Shown: piece by piece, positions 1 to 11,340 of the stretch
How positions within the stretch are numbered: position 1 is the first letter of the stretch
How the letters are laid out: each line of letters begins with the position of its first letter
Assembly (NCBI RefSeq): GCF_007970465.1
Contig: NZ_CP042429.1
Coordinates: 1,240,001-1,304,000 of the forward strand
Direction of reading: 5' to 3'
DNA from: Corynebacterium nuruki S6-4
GTDB lineage: Bacteria > Actinomycetota > Actinomycetes > Mycobacteriales > Mycobacteriaceae
Length of the DNA stretch: 64,000 nt
Position numbers and translations under genes: made by a program
Notes under the pieces: generated by a model
The model's database searches: none
What the model was told of the DNA's origin: nothing
The model's input: the letters and a program-made list of their open reading frames with translations, nothing else

Positions 1-1
1 C

Positions 2-1207
2 GGGGCGCCGCAGTTCGTGCTCACCGGCGCGATCTCGATGATCATCGTCATGCTCATCACCATGGTCGAGTCCACCGGCGACGTCTTCGCCGCCGGGGAG
101 ATCGTCGGACGCCGCACCACGAAGGAGGACATCGCCCGCGCGCTGCGTGCCGACGGCCTGTCCACGACCCTCGGTGGCGTGCTGAACTCCTTCCCCTACA
201 CCTGCTTCGCGCAGAACGTCGGCCTGGTGCGGCTGACCCGGGTGCGGTCGCGCTGGGTGCCGGCCGCCGCGGGCGTCCTCATGATCGTCGTCGGGCTGAT
301 CCCCAAGGCCGGGGCGATCGTCGCGGCGATCCCCTCCCCGGTGCTCGGTGCGGCGAGTATCGCGCTGTTCGCCAATGTGGCGCTGGTCGGTATCCAGACA
401 CTCGGCAAGGTCGACCTGTCCGACAACCGCAATGCGACGATCCTCACCATCTCGATGGGGCTGGGCATGCTGGTGACGTTCAAGCCGGGGATCGCCGAGG
501 TGTTCCCGGACTGGGCACAGGTGTTCTTCGCCTCGGGTGTGACGACCGGGTCGATCGCGGCGATCCTGCTCAACCTGCTGTTCTTCCATGTCGGACGCCG
601 CCGCTCCCCCGATGTCACCCGTGATGCGGCGGGCCGTACCGTCACTCTCGCCGACGTCAACGCGATGGACGCCGCGACCTTCGTCCGCACCTTCGCCCCG
701 CTGTTCAACAATGCGACGTGGCCGCTGGAGCGCGCCCACGCCGCCGGCCCGTTCGACTCGGTCCAGGACCTGCGGGACGCCGTGCAGGACGCCGTCCTCA
801 CCGCCCCGCGGGACCGGCAGGACGCCCTGATCCGCGACTATCCGTCGATGGCGGACCTCCTGCTCGACGAGGACGCCCGGAAGCGCGAATCCGGGTTCGC
901 CGGCTCTCTGGCGCTCGAGGAGATGGACGACATGGACGACGTGGAGCAGGAGCAGCTGCGCGATCTGTCGGCGCAGTACCGGAAGCGGTTCGGGATGCCG
1001 TTCGTCGCCTGCCTGGGCCGGATGGACTCCCGCAGCCAGATCGTCAGTGAGGGGCTGCGCCGGCTGGAGAACTCACCGGAGCAGGAGCACGTGCAGCTGC
1101 TGGGTGAGGTCGTGGAGATCGCCAACGACCGGTTCAGCAACCTCATCGCGGACGCCACCCCGGTCGCGTCCGCGTGGCTGGCGAAGTTCGACCACCTCGC
1201 CGACTGA
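2..1207 (+). CDS. NCS2 purine (urate/xanthine-type) permease fused to an OHCU-decarboxylase-like domain, 5' partial
   Basis: The reading frame is open from base 2, so the N-terminal half lies outside the window. The first ~200 visible residues are the C-terminal membrane half of an NCS2 (nucleobase/ascorbate) permease: the segment TMVESTGDVFAAGE and the motif SFPYTCFAQNVGLV are typical of the urate/xanthine subfamily, followed by several hydrophobic helices. From about residue 214 (LADVNAMDAATF) to the end is a soluble domain like 2-oxo-4-hydroxy-4-carboxy-5-ureidoimidazoline decarboxylase, with matches such as AYRxRFGxPF and a terminal helical stretch. The usual catalytic HPDLAG motif reads YPSMAD here (Tyr codon 839-841), so catalysis is uncertain. 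The fusion links uptake of a purine to a urate-degradation step. Family assignment is firm; activity of the second domain is not. Confidence 0.85.
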   Translation, partial: GAPQFVLTGAISMIIVMLITMVESTGDVFAAGEIVGRRTTKEDIARALRADGLSTTLGGVLNSFPYTCFAQNVGLVRLTRVRSRWVPAAAGVLMIVVGLIPKAGAIVAAIPSPVLGAASIALFANVALVGIQTLGKVDLSDNRNATILTISMGLGMLVTFKPGIAEVFPDWAQVFFASGVTTGSIAAILLNLLFFHVGRRRSPDVTRDAAGRTVTLADVNAMDAATFVRTFAPLFNNATWPLERAHAAGPFDSVQDLRDAVQDAVLTAPRDRQDALIRDYPSMADLLLDEDARKRESGFAGSLALEEMDDMDDVEQEQLRDLSAQYRKRFGMPFVACLGRMDSRSQIVSEGLRRLENSPEQEHVQLLGEVVEIANDRFSNLIADATPVASAWLAKFDHLAD

Positions 1208-1210
1208 CGG

Positions 1211-2335
1211 TCAGATCCCGAGGGTGAGGCGCACCGCCCCGACCGCCTCGTCGAGGGCCTGCCGGGAGTCCTCCCAGATCGCCGAGGAGTTGACGAAGGG
1301 GTGGACCAGGCCGCGGTGCCGGCGCGCCGTCACCGGGACCCCGGCCTCCGCCAGGCGGCCGGCGTACTCCTCCCCCTCGTCGCGCAGCGGGTCATGCCCG
1401 GCGACGGCGACATAGGCCGGGGCGAGGCCCGAGAGATCGTCGGCGAACAACGGCGAGACCAGCTCGTCGAGGCGTCCGGCGGCATCCGTGTCGCCGAGGA
1501 AGTGACGGTCGTACCAGCGGAAGTGTGCCTCGGTGATGTAGGGGCCGGCGGCGAACTCGCGGCGGCTGGGGTGGGCCGCCATGACCTCGTCGACGTCACG
1601 CTGGTCGACGACGGGGACGAAGAGCATCTGCAGGGCCGGCTGCCGGCGGCCCTGCTGCTTCAGCCACAGGGTGACCGCGGCGGTGAGGTGGCCCCCGGCC
1701 GAGTCGCCGGCGACGATGACGTGGTCCGGGTCCACCTCGGGGATGTCGCCGTCGAGTGCGGCGGTGACCACCGCGGTGACGTCCTCCAGCGGGGCGGGGA
1801 ACGGGAACTCGGGGGCCATCCGGTAGTCCACCGAGATGACCCGGACCGCCGCACGGTTGCAGAAGTACCGGCAGGTCGAGTCGTGGCTGTCGAGGGAGCC
1901 GGTGACCCAGCCGCCGCCGTGGAGGTAGATCAGCACCGGAGCGGGGCCGTCACCGGCACCCTCCGGGGTGTAGATCCGTACCCGCACCCCGGCGATGACC
2001 CGGTGCTCCACCGCCGCGACCGGCAGTGAGGCCGACCCGCCGGAGCCGGCGAGGTAGCCCTGCCGGTCGACGTTGCGCCGGGCGTCCACCGGACCCTGGT
2101 CGGCGATGTCGGCCCCGCCGACGACCTTGAGGGACAGCAGGGAGACCGCGACATCCCCGGCGAGCCGGTCGCCGTCGGCGTTGCGGCGGGAGAACAGGGC
2201 GCGGACCGGGGCGGGGATCCAGTCGATGGCGCGGGCGCCGCCGGCGAGGACACGGTCGGTGAGGGAGGGACGGAAGTCTTCGACACCGCGGTTGACGGAG
2301 TCGGCTGCTGTGGGGGCGGAGATCGTCTGTGTCAT
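1211..2335 (-). CDS. alpha/beta hydrolase, hormone-sensitive-lipase-type esterase
   Basis: 374 residues. The HSL-family oxyanion motif HGGGW (in LIYLHGGGWVTGS) and the nucleophile elbow GDSAGG are both present, with a C-terminal GLVHPF supplying the catalytic His and an Asp-containing GHDPLRDEG segment before it. This is a cytoplasmic carboxylesterase/lipase fold with an N-terminal cap of about 90 residues and no signal peptide. It ends 3 bases after the permease stop and converges with it. Substrate cannot be told from sequence. The start is the ATG at 2335. Confidence 0.85.
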   Translation of the reverse strand: MTQTISAPTAADSVNRGVEDFRPSLTDRVLAGGARAIDWIPAPVRALFSRRNADGDRLAGDVAVSLLSLKVVGGADIADQGPVDARRNVDRQGYLAGSGGSASLPVAAVEHRVIAGVRVRIYTPEGAGDGPAPVLIYLHGGGWVTGSLDSHDSTCRYFCNRAAVRVISVDYRMAPEFPFPAPLEDVTAVVTAALDGDIPEVDPDHVIVAGDSAGGHLTAAVTLWLKQQGRRQPALQMLFVPVVDQRDVDEVMAAHPSRREFAAGPYITEAHFRWYDRHFLGDTDAAGRLDELVSPLFADDLSGLAPAYVAVAGHDPLRDEGEEYAGRLAEAGVPVTARRHRGLVHPFVNSSAIWEDSRQALDEAVGAVRLTLGI

Positions 2336-2380
2336 GCCTCACACCATAGACATGGTAGTGCTACAAAAGGAACGTTTTCC

Positions 2381-3433
<1,053 letters not shown>

Positions 3434-3581
3434 TTAGGTGGGGAGAGGCGTCCTGAACTGCCGGGGGTGTCCGAACGGGAACTACGCTGGGAACAGTGCA
3501 CGATCACATCCGCCCCGACGGGGGTGCCACCCACCCCCATACTGTCCGGATGGCAGTCAACAGCGCAGAGGAGAGGGTGAG

Positions 3582-4574
3582 ATGACAGTGTCCCACCAGG
3601 ACCGCATCGAGCAGAGGGACCTGCCCGCCACCTTCACCCGCTACGGGTGCTCCCTCGCCGAGTACCGCCTCATCCTCGACACGGCACTGCCGGAACTCGT
3701 CGCCTCGGGCATGGACGCCTCGCTCCACGACATCGCCGTCAGCGCCGGCGTCCCGGCCGATCACCCGCTGATCACCGATGTCGAGGTGCTGTACGACGAA
3801 GCGCTGCGCTACGCCTTCCGCCTGCTGTGGCCCCGCCCCACCGACATGGATGTCGAGGACCTCGTCCCCGCCGAGGCGGTCCGCACCCTGGTCCGGACCG
3901 CCTACCGGCGCCACCGCGCCCACCCGGACGCCGTGCGGCTGGTCCTCGCGGAGAACCTGTTCGGCCACTCCCGCCTCAGCGGACGGTCCGACGTCCTGGA
4001 GAACTCACCGGTCGTCCTGCAGATCGACCGGGTGCTCATGCGCGGACAGGACTTCGGCGCGTTCCGCCCCGGGGTCTCCGCCGAGGACGTGTACGTCCTC
4101 ATCACCTCGCTGTGCGCGTTCCCCGCGGCCCAGGGCACGACGTTCCACGCCCACTACAGCACCGACGTGGACTACGGTCCGACGGTCGAGGGCCTGGAGA
4201 AACTGGCCTGCGACGCGGTCCTCGCGTTCCTCACCACCTCGATGCCCACCACCCAGGGCAGTTCGTACACCCATGCCGCCCCCGCGGCCGCGGCCGCGAA
4301 CTCCGTCTCCGCGTCCCTGTACTCGGCCGGTGACCTGGGTCAGCACCCCGGTACCCCGACCCCCCGCACGCCGGACCCCGCCGACCGCACCCCGGATGAC
4401 GGCGACCTCGACTCCGGCTTCTACCCCGGCCTGCCCGGCACGGTGGCGCCGTGGAGCGGCGTGGCCGTCGACAGCGACGAGAACTACCGGGAGCTGAAGG
4501 ACTACCGGGCCCGCATCGACGCCGCGGAGAACACCGCCGACGACGGGCTCGACTCGCTCTACGACGAGGACTGA
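3582..4574 (+). CDS. TetR-like transcriptional regulator with long disordered C-terminal tail
   Basis: 330 residues starting at the ATG at 3582, preceded by GAGAGGGTGAG. Residues ~15-70 resemble a TetR N-terminal helix-turn-helix (LILDTALPELVASGMDASLHDIAVSAGV), but the usual xxYxxFxxKExL segment of the recognition helix is degenerate. The middle is an all-helical TetR-type ligand domain. From about residue 225 to the end the chain is Ala/Pro/Thr/Asp-rich and probably disordered, about 100 residues more than a standard TetR. It is divergent from mdh and convergent with clpX (16 bases between stops). Targets are unknown; mdh is the nearest candidate. Confidence 0.6.
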   Translation: MTVSHQDRIEQRDLPATFTRYGCSLAEYRLILDTALPELVASGMDASLHDIAVSAGVPADHPLITDVEVLYDEALRYAFRLLWPRPTDMDVEDLVPAEAVRTLVRTAYRRHRAHPDAVRLVLAENLFGHSRLSGRSDVLENSPVVLQIDRVLMRGQDFGAFRPGVSAEDVYVLITSLCAFPAAQGTTFHAHYSTDVDYGPTVEGLEKLACDAVLAFLTTSMPTTQGSSYTHAAPAAAAANSVSASLYSAGDLGQHPGTPTPRTPDPADRTPDDGDLDSGFYPGLPGTVAPWSGVAVDSDENYRELKDYRARIDAAENTADDGLDSLYDED

Positions 4575-4589
4575 AGCAGCAGGCCCCGG

Positions 4590-5885
<1,296 letters not shown>

Positions 5886-6044
5886 AGTCGGTCTGATTCT
5901 CCTTCCCCGGTTCTCGGGGACCACATCGGGGACCCGCGGGTGTCCGGCAGGGGCCCGGCTGCACCGGTCCCCGCCCTCCCGCAGGCGCGTTCCGACCATT
6001 CTACCCCGACCGGCGGACGCATTCCCGTCAGCGCGGCATGTGTC

Positions 6045-7112
6045 TCACTCCCCGGCGCCCGGCGGCGGACCCACGACGACGAGGTCGAGCTCCGCGGCCG
6101 CACGGGCGAACCCCTCCGCCGGGAAATACATCTCACCGCCCTCCTGCTGGACCACCGCGTCCGTCGGATCATTCATGTACTCGAAGAACTTCTCGAACAC
6201 CGGCGGATTGAGGATCCCCAGCATCCGGGTGTTGTGCGCGTCATGGGCGAAACTGTGGACCGTGCCCGCCGGCGCCTGCAGGAAGTCCCCCGGCGTCAGC
6301 ACGATCTCCTGCCCGTTCGCGTGGATCCGCACGATCCCGGCGAGGCAGAAGAAGTTCTCCGAGTGCTCCCGGTGGTAGTGCAGCGGAATGTAGGGCTGCT
6401 TCGCCCCGCGGGTGTCCATCGCGAAGAACCGCCCGCCGGTGTTGCGGGACCGCACCGGGTAACTGTTGACCTGCTGGTAGGTCTCGTAGCGGTCACCGCC
6501 GCCGCTCTTCGTGACGAAGGCGCGCTCGTCCGCCGGCAGCCGGTCGAAGCGGTCCCCGGGCTGTCCGCCGCGCGGCCGGTCGGCGACCCGCACGCCCAGT
6601 GATGCGGCGATCTCGTCGGCGAACAGGTCACCGATGCGCCGCTGCGGGATGCGGGTGAAGATGTGGCTGGCCGTCGCGGTGCCGTGGGTGTCCGCCAGCC
6701 GGTGGAGCCAGTCGTCGGTGCAGTACCAGAAGAACGAGTTGACGGCCGCCTCACCGCGCAGGGAGAACTCCGCGTGTTCCGGGATGTTCACGGCGTCCCC
6801 CGCGACGACGTGGTGGACGCCGTCAGCGAGCCACACGGTGAGTTCACCCTCCGTCACGTGGAGGAACGAGTAGCCGGGCGCGGTGAGGAACGGGCTGGTC
6901 GACCCGCCGGGGAGGGTGAGCCGGTACAGCGCGAACTCACCGCCGGTGTCCGCGAACCGCGCCATGGTCGTCAGGTGCCACTCCCCCAGGTCGGTGTGGA
7001 GACCCTCGCCGGCGGAGAGCTTGTAGGGGGCGGGCTCCCCCGGCAGGGCGTCGACGAGCGGGGTGGTCTGCTGAATCTTCTGCCAGTCGGGGCGGTCGGT
7101 CTCGGTGGTCAT
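6045..7112 (-). CDS. bicupin dioxygenase, quercetin 2,3-dioxygenase-like
   Basis: 355 residues with two cupin domains. The N-terminal cupin spans roughly residues 45-145 and the C-terminal one about 225-320; the latter carries a metal-binding HYHREHSENFF motif and a distal His in GTVHSF. The N-terminal cupin lacks the full HxH set (TSPFLTAPGYSFLHVTEG), so only the C-terminal site may bind metal. The fold and arrangement are those of quercetinase/pirin-like bicupins that open flavonol rings. It overlaps the upstream esterase by 4 bases (ATGA), so the two are co-translated, and a LacI regulator diverges from the pair. Substrate is inferred and could be another aromatic diol. Confidence 0.7.
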   Translation of the reverse strand: MTTETDRPDWQKIQQTTPLVDALPGEPAPYKLSAGEGLHTDLGEWHLTTMARFADTGGEFALYRLTLPGGSTSPFLTAPGYSFLHVTEGELTVWLADGVHHVVAGDAVNIPEHAEFSLRGEAAVNSFFWYCTDDWLHRLADTHGTATASHIFTRIPQRRIGDLFADEIAASLGVRVADRPRGGQPGDRFDRLPADERAFVTKSGGGDRYETYQQVNSYPVRSRNTGGRFFAMDTRGAKQPYIPLHYHREHSENFFCLAGIVRIHANGQEIVLTPGDFLQAPAGTVHSFAHDAHNTRMLGILNPPVFEKFFEYMNDPTDAVVQQEGGEMYFPAEGFARAAAELDLVVVGPPPGAGE

Positions 7113-8080
7113 TCGGAGGTCCTTTCCGTGTCGGTTTCCGTGTCGGTGCCGTGGAGGCTGAGGTGTGCGGCGAAGAAGTCCGCGATGAGGTCGAAGGAGG
7201 CGGCGCGGCCCCGGGGGTCGAAGGTCCCCCGGTCGTCGACGACCGCCGGGGCCGTCGGCTCCGCCTCCAGCCGGCCGTTGTCCAGCCGGACGCCGGGGCC
7301 GAGTTCCTGGACGGTCCCGGGGTTGAGGAAGCCGTGGCCGAACCCCTCGATGAGGTACAGCAGGGACTCCCCGCCGCCGGCGACCAGGTGGTCGTGCAGG
7401 GCCCGGGACTGGGCGGCGGGGACGAGCCGGTCCCCGGTGCCGTGGAGGATGAGAAACGGTGGGGCGTCGTGGACCGGCAGCAGGGCGGGGCTCGCCGCCT
7501 GCGCCGCGGCGGCCGTCACTGCGGCGGGGCCGCCCAGCAGGTCCTCCTCCGGGGTCGCGGGCATGCCACCGTCGTCACGGTCCGGCAGCAGGCCCCCGAT
7601 CAGCGCGGGGCCGTAGCCTTCGACGACGCACTGCACCGCGGTGGACTGGTCGCGGTACTCCGGCGCCACGGTCTCGCCCGGCAGGGCGTCCTGCCCGGAA
7701 CTCAGTGCGGTGAACGCGGCGACGTGACCGCCCGCCGAGGAGCCCCACAGGCCGATGCGCTGCGGGTCGATACCGAGCTCCCCGGCGTGGGCCCGCAGAT
7801 GGCGCAGCGCCTGCCGCAGGTCCACGACCTGCGCCGGGTGGGGGTACTGCGGTGCCAGCCGGTAGTCGACGGACACCATCGCGAAGCCCCGCGCGGCGAA
7901 GTGGCGGTCGAAATCGGGCCGGGCGTGCCGGTCCTGGAGCCGCCACCCGCCACCGTGCAGCCACACGATGACCGGCCAGCCTTCCGCCGGCGCCCGGCCG
8001 TCGGGGAGCACCAGGTCATACTGCAGTTCAGGGTGCCCCGGCGAGAATGATTCAGTGATGGTCAAGAGCGTCCTTCCCAT
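7109..8080 (-). CDS. alpha/beta hydrolase (BD-FAE/kynurenine-formamidase-like esterase)
   Basis: 323 residues from the ATG at 8080; a longer in-frame start exists at 8158 but adds only low-complexity sequence. Motifs are HGGGWRLQD (oxyanion hole), GLWGSSAGGH (nucleophile Ser), GTGDRLVPAAQS (Asp) and GFGHGF (His). It is the first gene of a two-gene operon with the bicupin, overlapping it by 4 bases. A plausible role is to release or hydrolyse an ester around the ring-cleavage step. The C-terminus contains a short TDTET repeat. Confidence 0.75.
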   Translation of the reverse strand: MGRTLLTITESFSPGHPELQYDLVLPDGRAPAEGWPVIVWLHGGGWRLQDRHARPDFDRHFAARGFAMVSVDYRLAPQYPHPAQVVDLRQALRHLRAHAGELGIDPQRIGLWGSSAGGHVAAFTALSSGQDALPGETVAPEYRDQSTAVQCVVEGYGPALIGGLLPDRDDGGMPATPEEDLLGGPAAVTAAAAQAASPALLPVHDAPPFLILHGTGDRLVPAAQSRALHDHLVAGGGESLLYLIEGFGHGFLNPGTVQELGPGVRLDNGRLEAEPTAPAVVDDRGTFDPRGRAASFDLIADFFAAHLSLHGTDTETDTERTSE

Positions 8081-8282
8081 AGTCGGTGAGGTACACGGCG
8101 GGTAGGTGCCGGACGCACGGGGTCCGGCGTCCGACACTCCTCCGGACGCGATCTGCACACCGTACCGGCCCGCCGTCCTGCCGCCGTCAGGTGGCCCCCG
8201 TCACAGGCGTGCGCACACCGCACGCGCGACCGGATGCAGACCAGATACGCAGCGACGGGCCGGCGGTGGGACAATATGGACC

Positions 8283-9308
8283 ATGCGCCGCGCGAAGAAC
8301 CCCACCATGGCGGAGGTCGCCGCCGTGGCCGGGGTGTCCCACCAGACCGTCTCCCGGGTCATCAACGGTTCCCCCGAGGTCCGCCAGGCCACCCGCGAGC
8401 GGGTCGAGGCCGCCATCGACCAGCTCGGCTACCGGCGCAACCGGGCCGCGCGCGCCCTGGTCACCAACCGGTCCGGCCTCATCGGGGTGATCACCGTCGG
8501 GGCCGCCCTGTACGGGCCGACCAGCGCCCTGACCGCCATCGAGGAATCCGCCCGGTCCCACGGCTACCTCACCCTGTTCGCCTCCGTCACCGACGACAGT
8601 GACACACAGTTCCGCTCGGTGCTCGACGATTTCCTCGACCACGCCGTCGAGGCCGTCGTCGTCATCGCGGCGCGTGAACCGTTGCTCGACCATGCCGCGG
8701 CGGCCACCCCCGGCGTCCCGCTCGTCGTCATCGGCCCCCGCCCCGGACAGGTCGCGGACGCCCTGTGCCTCAACATCGACCAGGACGCCGGCGGCCGCCT
8801 CGCCGTCGAGCATCTCGTCGGGCTCGGTCACCGGCGGGTCGCCCTGCTGCACGGTCCGGAACGGTCCGTCGACGCCGAACAGCGCCAGGCCGGGGCGCTG
8901 GCCGCCTGCGCCGCGCACGGCGTCCGACCCACCGAGTACCGCGGCGACTGGAGTGTGGGCAGCGGCTACCTGACCGGGTCCTCGATCGTCGCGTTGCCGG
9001 CGGAGGACCGGCCGACCGCCGTCGTCGCCGCCAACGACCAGATGGCGCTGGGGCTCATGGCCGCGTTCCGGGAGCACGGCACCGACGTGCCGTCCGACAT
9101 CTCCGTCGTCGGTTTCGACGACGCCCCCGAGGCCGCCTACTACAGCCCGCCGCTGACCAGCGTGCGCCAGGACTTCCGGGCGCTCGGTGCGCTCGTCGTC
9201 GATACGCTGCTCGACTGCATCCGCGGCGGGTCTCCGACACCGTCCCTGCTCACCCCGACGCTCACCGTCCGCGCCTCCACCGCCCCACCGGCGGGCCGCA
9301 CCGCCTAG
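8283..9308 (+). CDS. LacI-family transcriptional regulator
   Basis: 341 residues. The N-terminal LacI helix-turn-helix is clear (MAEVAAVAGVSHQTVSRVINGS), followed by the hinge region RNRAARALVTNRSGLIG and a periplasmic-binding-protein-like effector domain ending FDDAPEAAYYSPPLTSVRQD. It is divergent from the bicupin/esterase operon across a 202-base gap and is its likely regulator. The start MRRAKNPTM at 8283 is preceded by ACAATAT at 8271-8277, a -10-like box only ~6 bases away, so the transcript may be leaderless. The effector is unknown; a flavonoid or related aromatic would fit the neighbours. Confidence 0.9.
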   Translation: MRRAKNPTMAEVAAVAGVSHQTVSRVINGSPEVRQATRERVEAAIDQLGYRRNRAARALVTNRSGLIGVITVGAALYGPTSALTAIEESARSHGYLTLFASVTDDSDTQFRSVLDDFLDHAVEAVVVIAAREPLLDHAAAATPGVPLVVIGPRPGQVADALCLNIDQDAGGRLAVEHLVGLGHRRVALLHGPERSVDAEQRQAGALAACAAHGVRPTEYRGDWSVGSGYLTGSSIVALPAEDRPTAVVAANDQMALGLMAAFREHGTDVPSDISVVGFDDAPEAAYYSPPLTSVRQDFRALGALVVDTLLDCIRGGSPTPSLLTPTLTVRASTAPPAGRTA

Positions 9309-9319
9309 TCTGGGGTGGC

Positions 9320-10132
9320 ATGACCCTTCTGCACTCCCGCATCACCGGCCACGGCGGCCATCCTGTCGTCCTCCTCGGCGCGCTCGGATCCAGCACCGAC
9401 ATGTGGATCGGCGTGCAGGACGCCCTCGCCGCCGCCGGACGCCGCACCATCGCCCTCGACCTCCGGGGCCACGGTGCCTCCCCGGTCGGCGGGCGGACCC
9501 GTGACTCCGCCGGTACCCGCATCGCCGATCTCGCCGGGGACGTCACCGAGACCCTCGACAGTATGGGGATCAGCGGTGCCGACCTCGTCGGACTGTCCAT
9601 CGGCGGGGCCGTCGCCCAGTATCTGGCGTCCGCCCCGGGGACCCGGGACCGGGTCCGGGCCCTGGTGCTGATGTGCACCGCCCCGACCTTCGGGGACCCC
9701 GCCGACTGGACCACGAAGGCCGTCGCCGTCCGCAGCCGCGGCATCACCACCCTGCGGGAACTGTCCGAGGGCACCGTCGGACGCTGGCTGACCGGTGATT
9801 TCCGCGTCGCCCGGCCGGCCACCGCGCTGGCGGTCCAGGAGATGATCACCCGGACCAGCGTCGAAGGGTACGCGGCGGCCTGCGAGGCCCTCGCCGCCTT
9901 CGACGGCGGCCCGCTGCTTCCGCAGATCAGCTGCCCGACGCTGACGGTCGCGGGGGCCACCGACCCCACCTGCCCGCCGGCCACCCTCGAAGCGGTGAAC
10001 GCGGCGATCGCCGGGGCCGGCACTCCGACCCGTCATGTCGAGCTGCCGGGCGCCCACCTCCTGCCCGTGGAACACCCCGCCGAGGTCGCCCAGGTGCTCG
10101 GCGACTTCCTCGGCGTCACGGCGGGGCGGTAG
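9320..10132 (+). CDS. 3-oxoadipate enol-lactonase paralogue (alpha/beta hydrolase)
   Basis: 270 residues. Close in layout to PcaD: N-terminal LLGALGSSTDMW, nucleophile elbow GLSIGGAVAQYLA, conserved LVLMCTAPTFGDP, and the terminal His in LPGAHLLPVEHP. It would hydrolyse 3-oxoadipate enol-lactone to 3-oxoadipate. It is a second copy, the other being at 35032-35820. It lies 11 bases after the LacI gene and 8 bases before the maleylacetate reductase, so the three may form one unit. A TAGTCT box at 9306-9311 lies 8 bases before the ATG. Confidence 0.75.
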   Translation: MTLLHSRITGHGGHPVVLLGALGSSTDMWIGVQDALAAAGRRTIALDLRGHGASPVGGRTRDSAGTRIADLAGDVTETLDSMGISGADLVGLSIGGAVAQYLASAPGTRDRVRALVLMCTAPTFGDPADWTTKAVAVRSRGITTLRELSEGTVGRWLTGDFRVARPATALAVQEMITRTSVEGYAAACEALAAFDGGPLLPQISCPTLTVAGATDPTCPPATLEAVNAAIAGAGTPTRHVELPGAHLLPVEHPAEVAQVLGDFLGVTAGR

Positions 10133-10140
10133 GCGCGCCG

Positions 10141-11214
10141 ATGGCACTGGACTTCACGCACACCACCCTCGGCCAGCGCGTCCGGTTCGGCGCCGGGCAG
10201 GCCGCGGAGAACCTCGCCGCGGAGGTCACCCGGCTCGGTGCCACGTCGGTCATGGTCATCGCCTCGGAGCGGGGTCTGCCGGACGCCCGCCGGGTCGCCG
10301 CGGACATCGACGTCGCGGTGTGGCACACCGATGTCGCCATGCATGTCCCGGTCGAGACCGCCGACCGTGCCCGGGAGGTGGCGGCCCGCAACGGGGTGGA
10401 CCTGCTCGTCAGCGTCGGCGGCGGTTCCGCCACCGGCCTGGCCAAGGCAGTCGCCCTGACGACCGGGATTCCGGTCGTCGCGGTTCCGACGACCTACTCC
10501 GGGTCGGAGGCGACCGATGTCTGGGGGTTGACCGAGGACGGGCGGAAGACCACCGGTCATGCCGGGCAGGTGCTGCCGGTGACGGTGATCTACGATGCGC
10601 AGCTCGCCCTGTCGCTGCCGGAGGAACTGTCGGTGGCCTCGGGTCTCAATGCCCTCGCCCATTGTGTGGACTCGTTGTGGACGCCCGCGGCTGATCCGGT
10701 GAATGCTGCGCTGGCAGGTGAGGGCGCCCGGGTCCTTGCCGAGGGGCTGCCGCGCATCGTCGACGACCCTGGTGACATCGACGGTCGCGATGCGGCGTTC
10801 TACGGCGGTTATCTCGCCGCGGTGGCTTTCGCGTCCGCGGGATCAGGGCTGCACCACAAGATCTGCCACGTCCTCGGTGGTTCCTTCGGACTCCCCCACG
10901 CCCAGACCCATGCCACGGTGCTGCCCTATGTCCTGGCCTTCAATGCGCCGGACGCCCCGGATGCGGAGCGTCGGCTGGCCGGGGCATTCGGCAGTGAGAC
11001 CGCGGTCGACGGTCTGCAGCGACTGCGGCGACGGGTGAATGCCCCGCAGCGGCTCGCCGACCTCGGTTTCCGGCACGCGGACGTCCCCCGGGCGGTCGAT
11101 CTCATCCTGGATGTGGTGCCGGCCTCCAATCCGCGGCCGGTCAGCGCGGCGGATCTCACGGTCCTGCTCAGCGCCGCCTGCGCCGGGGAGGATCCTGCTG
11201 TGGTGGCTGCGTAG
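10141..11214 (+). CDS. maleylacetate reductase (iron-containing alcohol dehydrogenase family)
   Basis: 357 residues. The nucleotide-binding loop VSVGGGSATGLAKA, the PTTYSGSEAT segment and the metal-binding region (ALAHCVDSLW ... GLHHKICHVLGG ... LPHAQTHA) are typical of maleylacetate reductases. The enzyme makes 3-oxoadipate from maleylacetate, the product of hydroxyquinol ring cleavage. No hydroxyquinol 1,2-dioxygenase is visible in the window. The gene follows the enol-lactonase paralogue by 8 bases and is probably co-transcribed with it. Confidence 0.85.
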   Translation: MALDFTHTTLGQRVRFGAGQAAENLAAEVTRLGATSVMVIASERGLPDARRVAADIDVAVWHTDVAMHVPVETADRAREVAARNGVDLLVSVGGGSATGLAKAVALTTGIPVVAVPTTYSGSEATDVWGLTEDGRKTTGHAGQVLPVTVIYDAQLALSLPEELSVASGLNALAHCVDSLWTPAADPVNAALAGEGARVLAEGLPRIVDDPGDIDGRDAAFYGGYLAAVAFASAGSGLHHKICHVLGGSFGLPHAQTHATVLPYVLAFNAPDAPDAERRLAGAFGSETAVDGLQRLRRRVNAPQRLADLGFRHADVPRAVDLILDVVPASNPRPVSAADLTVLLSAACAGEDPAVVAA

Positions 11215-11260
11215 TTGCGGAGGACGGGCCTCCTATTTTGTCGCGTGGGTGTGTCCCGGT

Positions 11261-11278
11261 CGTCCGGTTTTCCGGACG
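11261..11278. terminator. stem-loop after the maleylacetate reductase gene
   Basis: A perfect 7-bp stem CGTCCGG/CCGGACG closes a TTTT loop in the 126-base gap between two convergent genes (stops at 11214 and 11341). There is no strong T tract, so it may be a weak or bidirectional terminator. Confidence 0.4.
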
Positions 11279-11340
11279 CCGGGTCGGCTCGTCAGATGGT
11301 GGGTGGGAACACTGTCAGGCGGTGGTGGCGGCCCGGGGGG

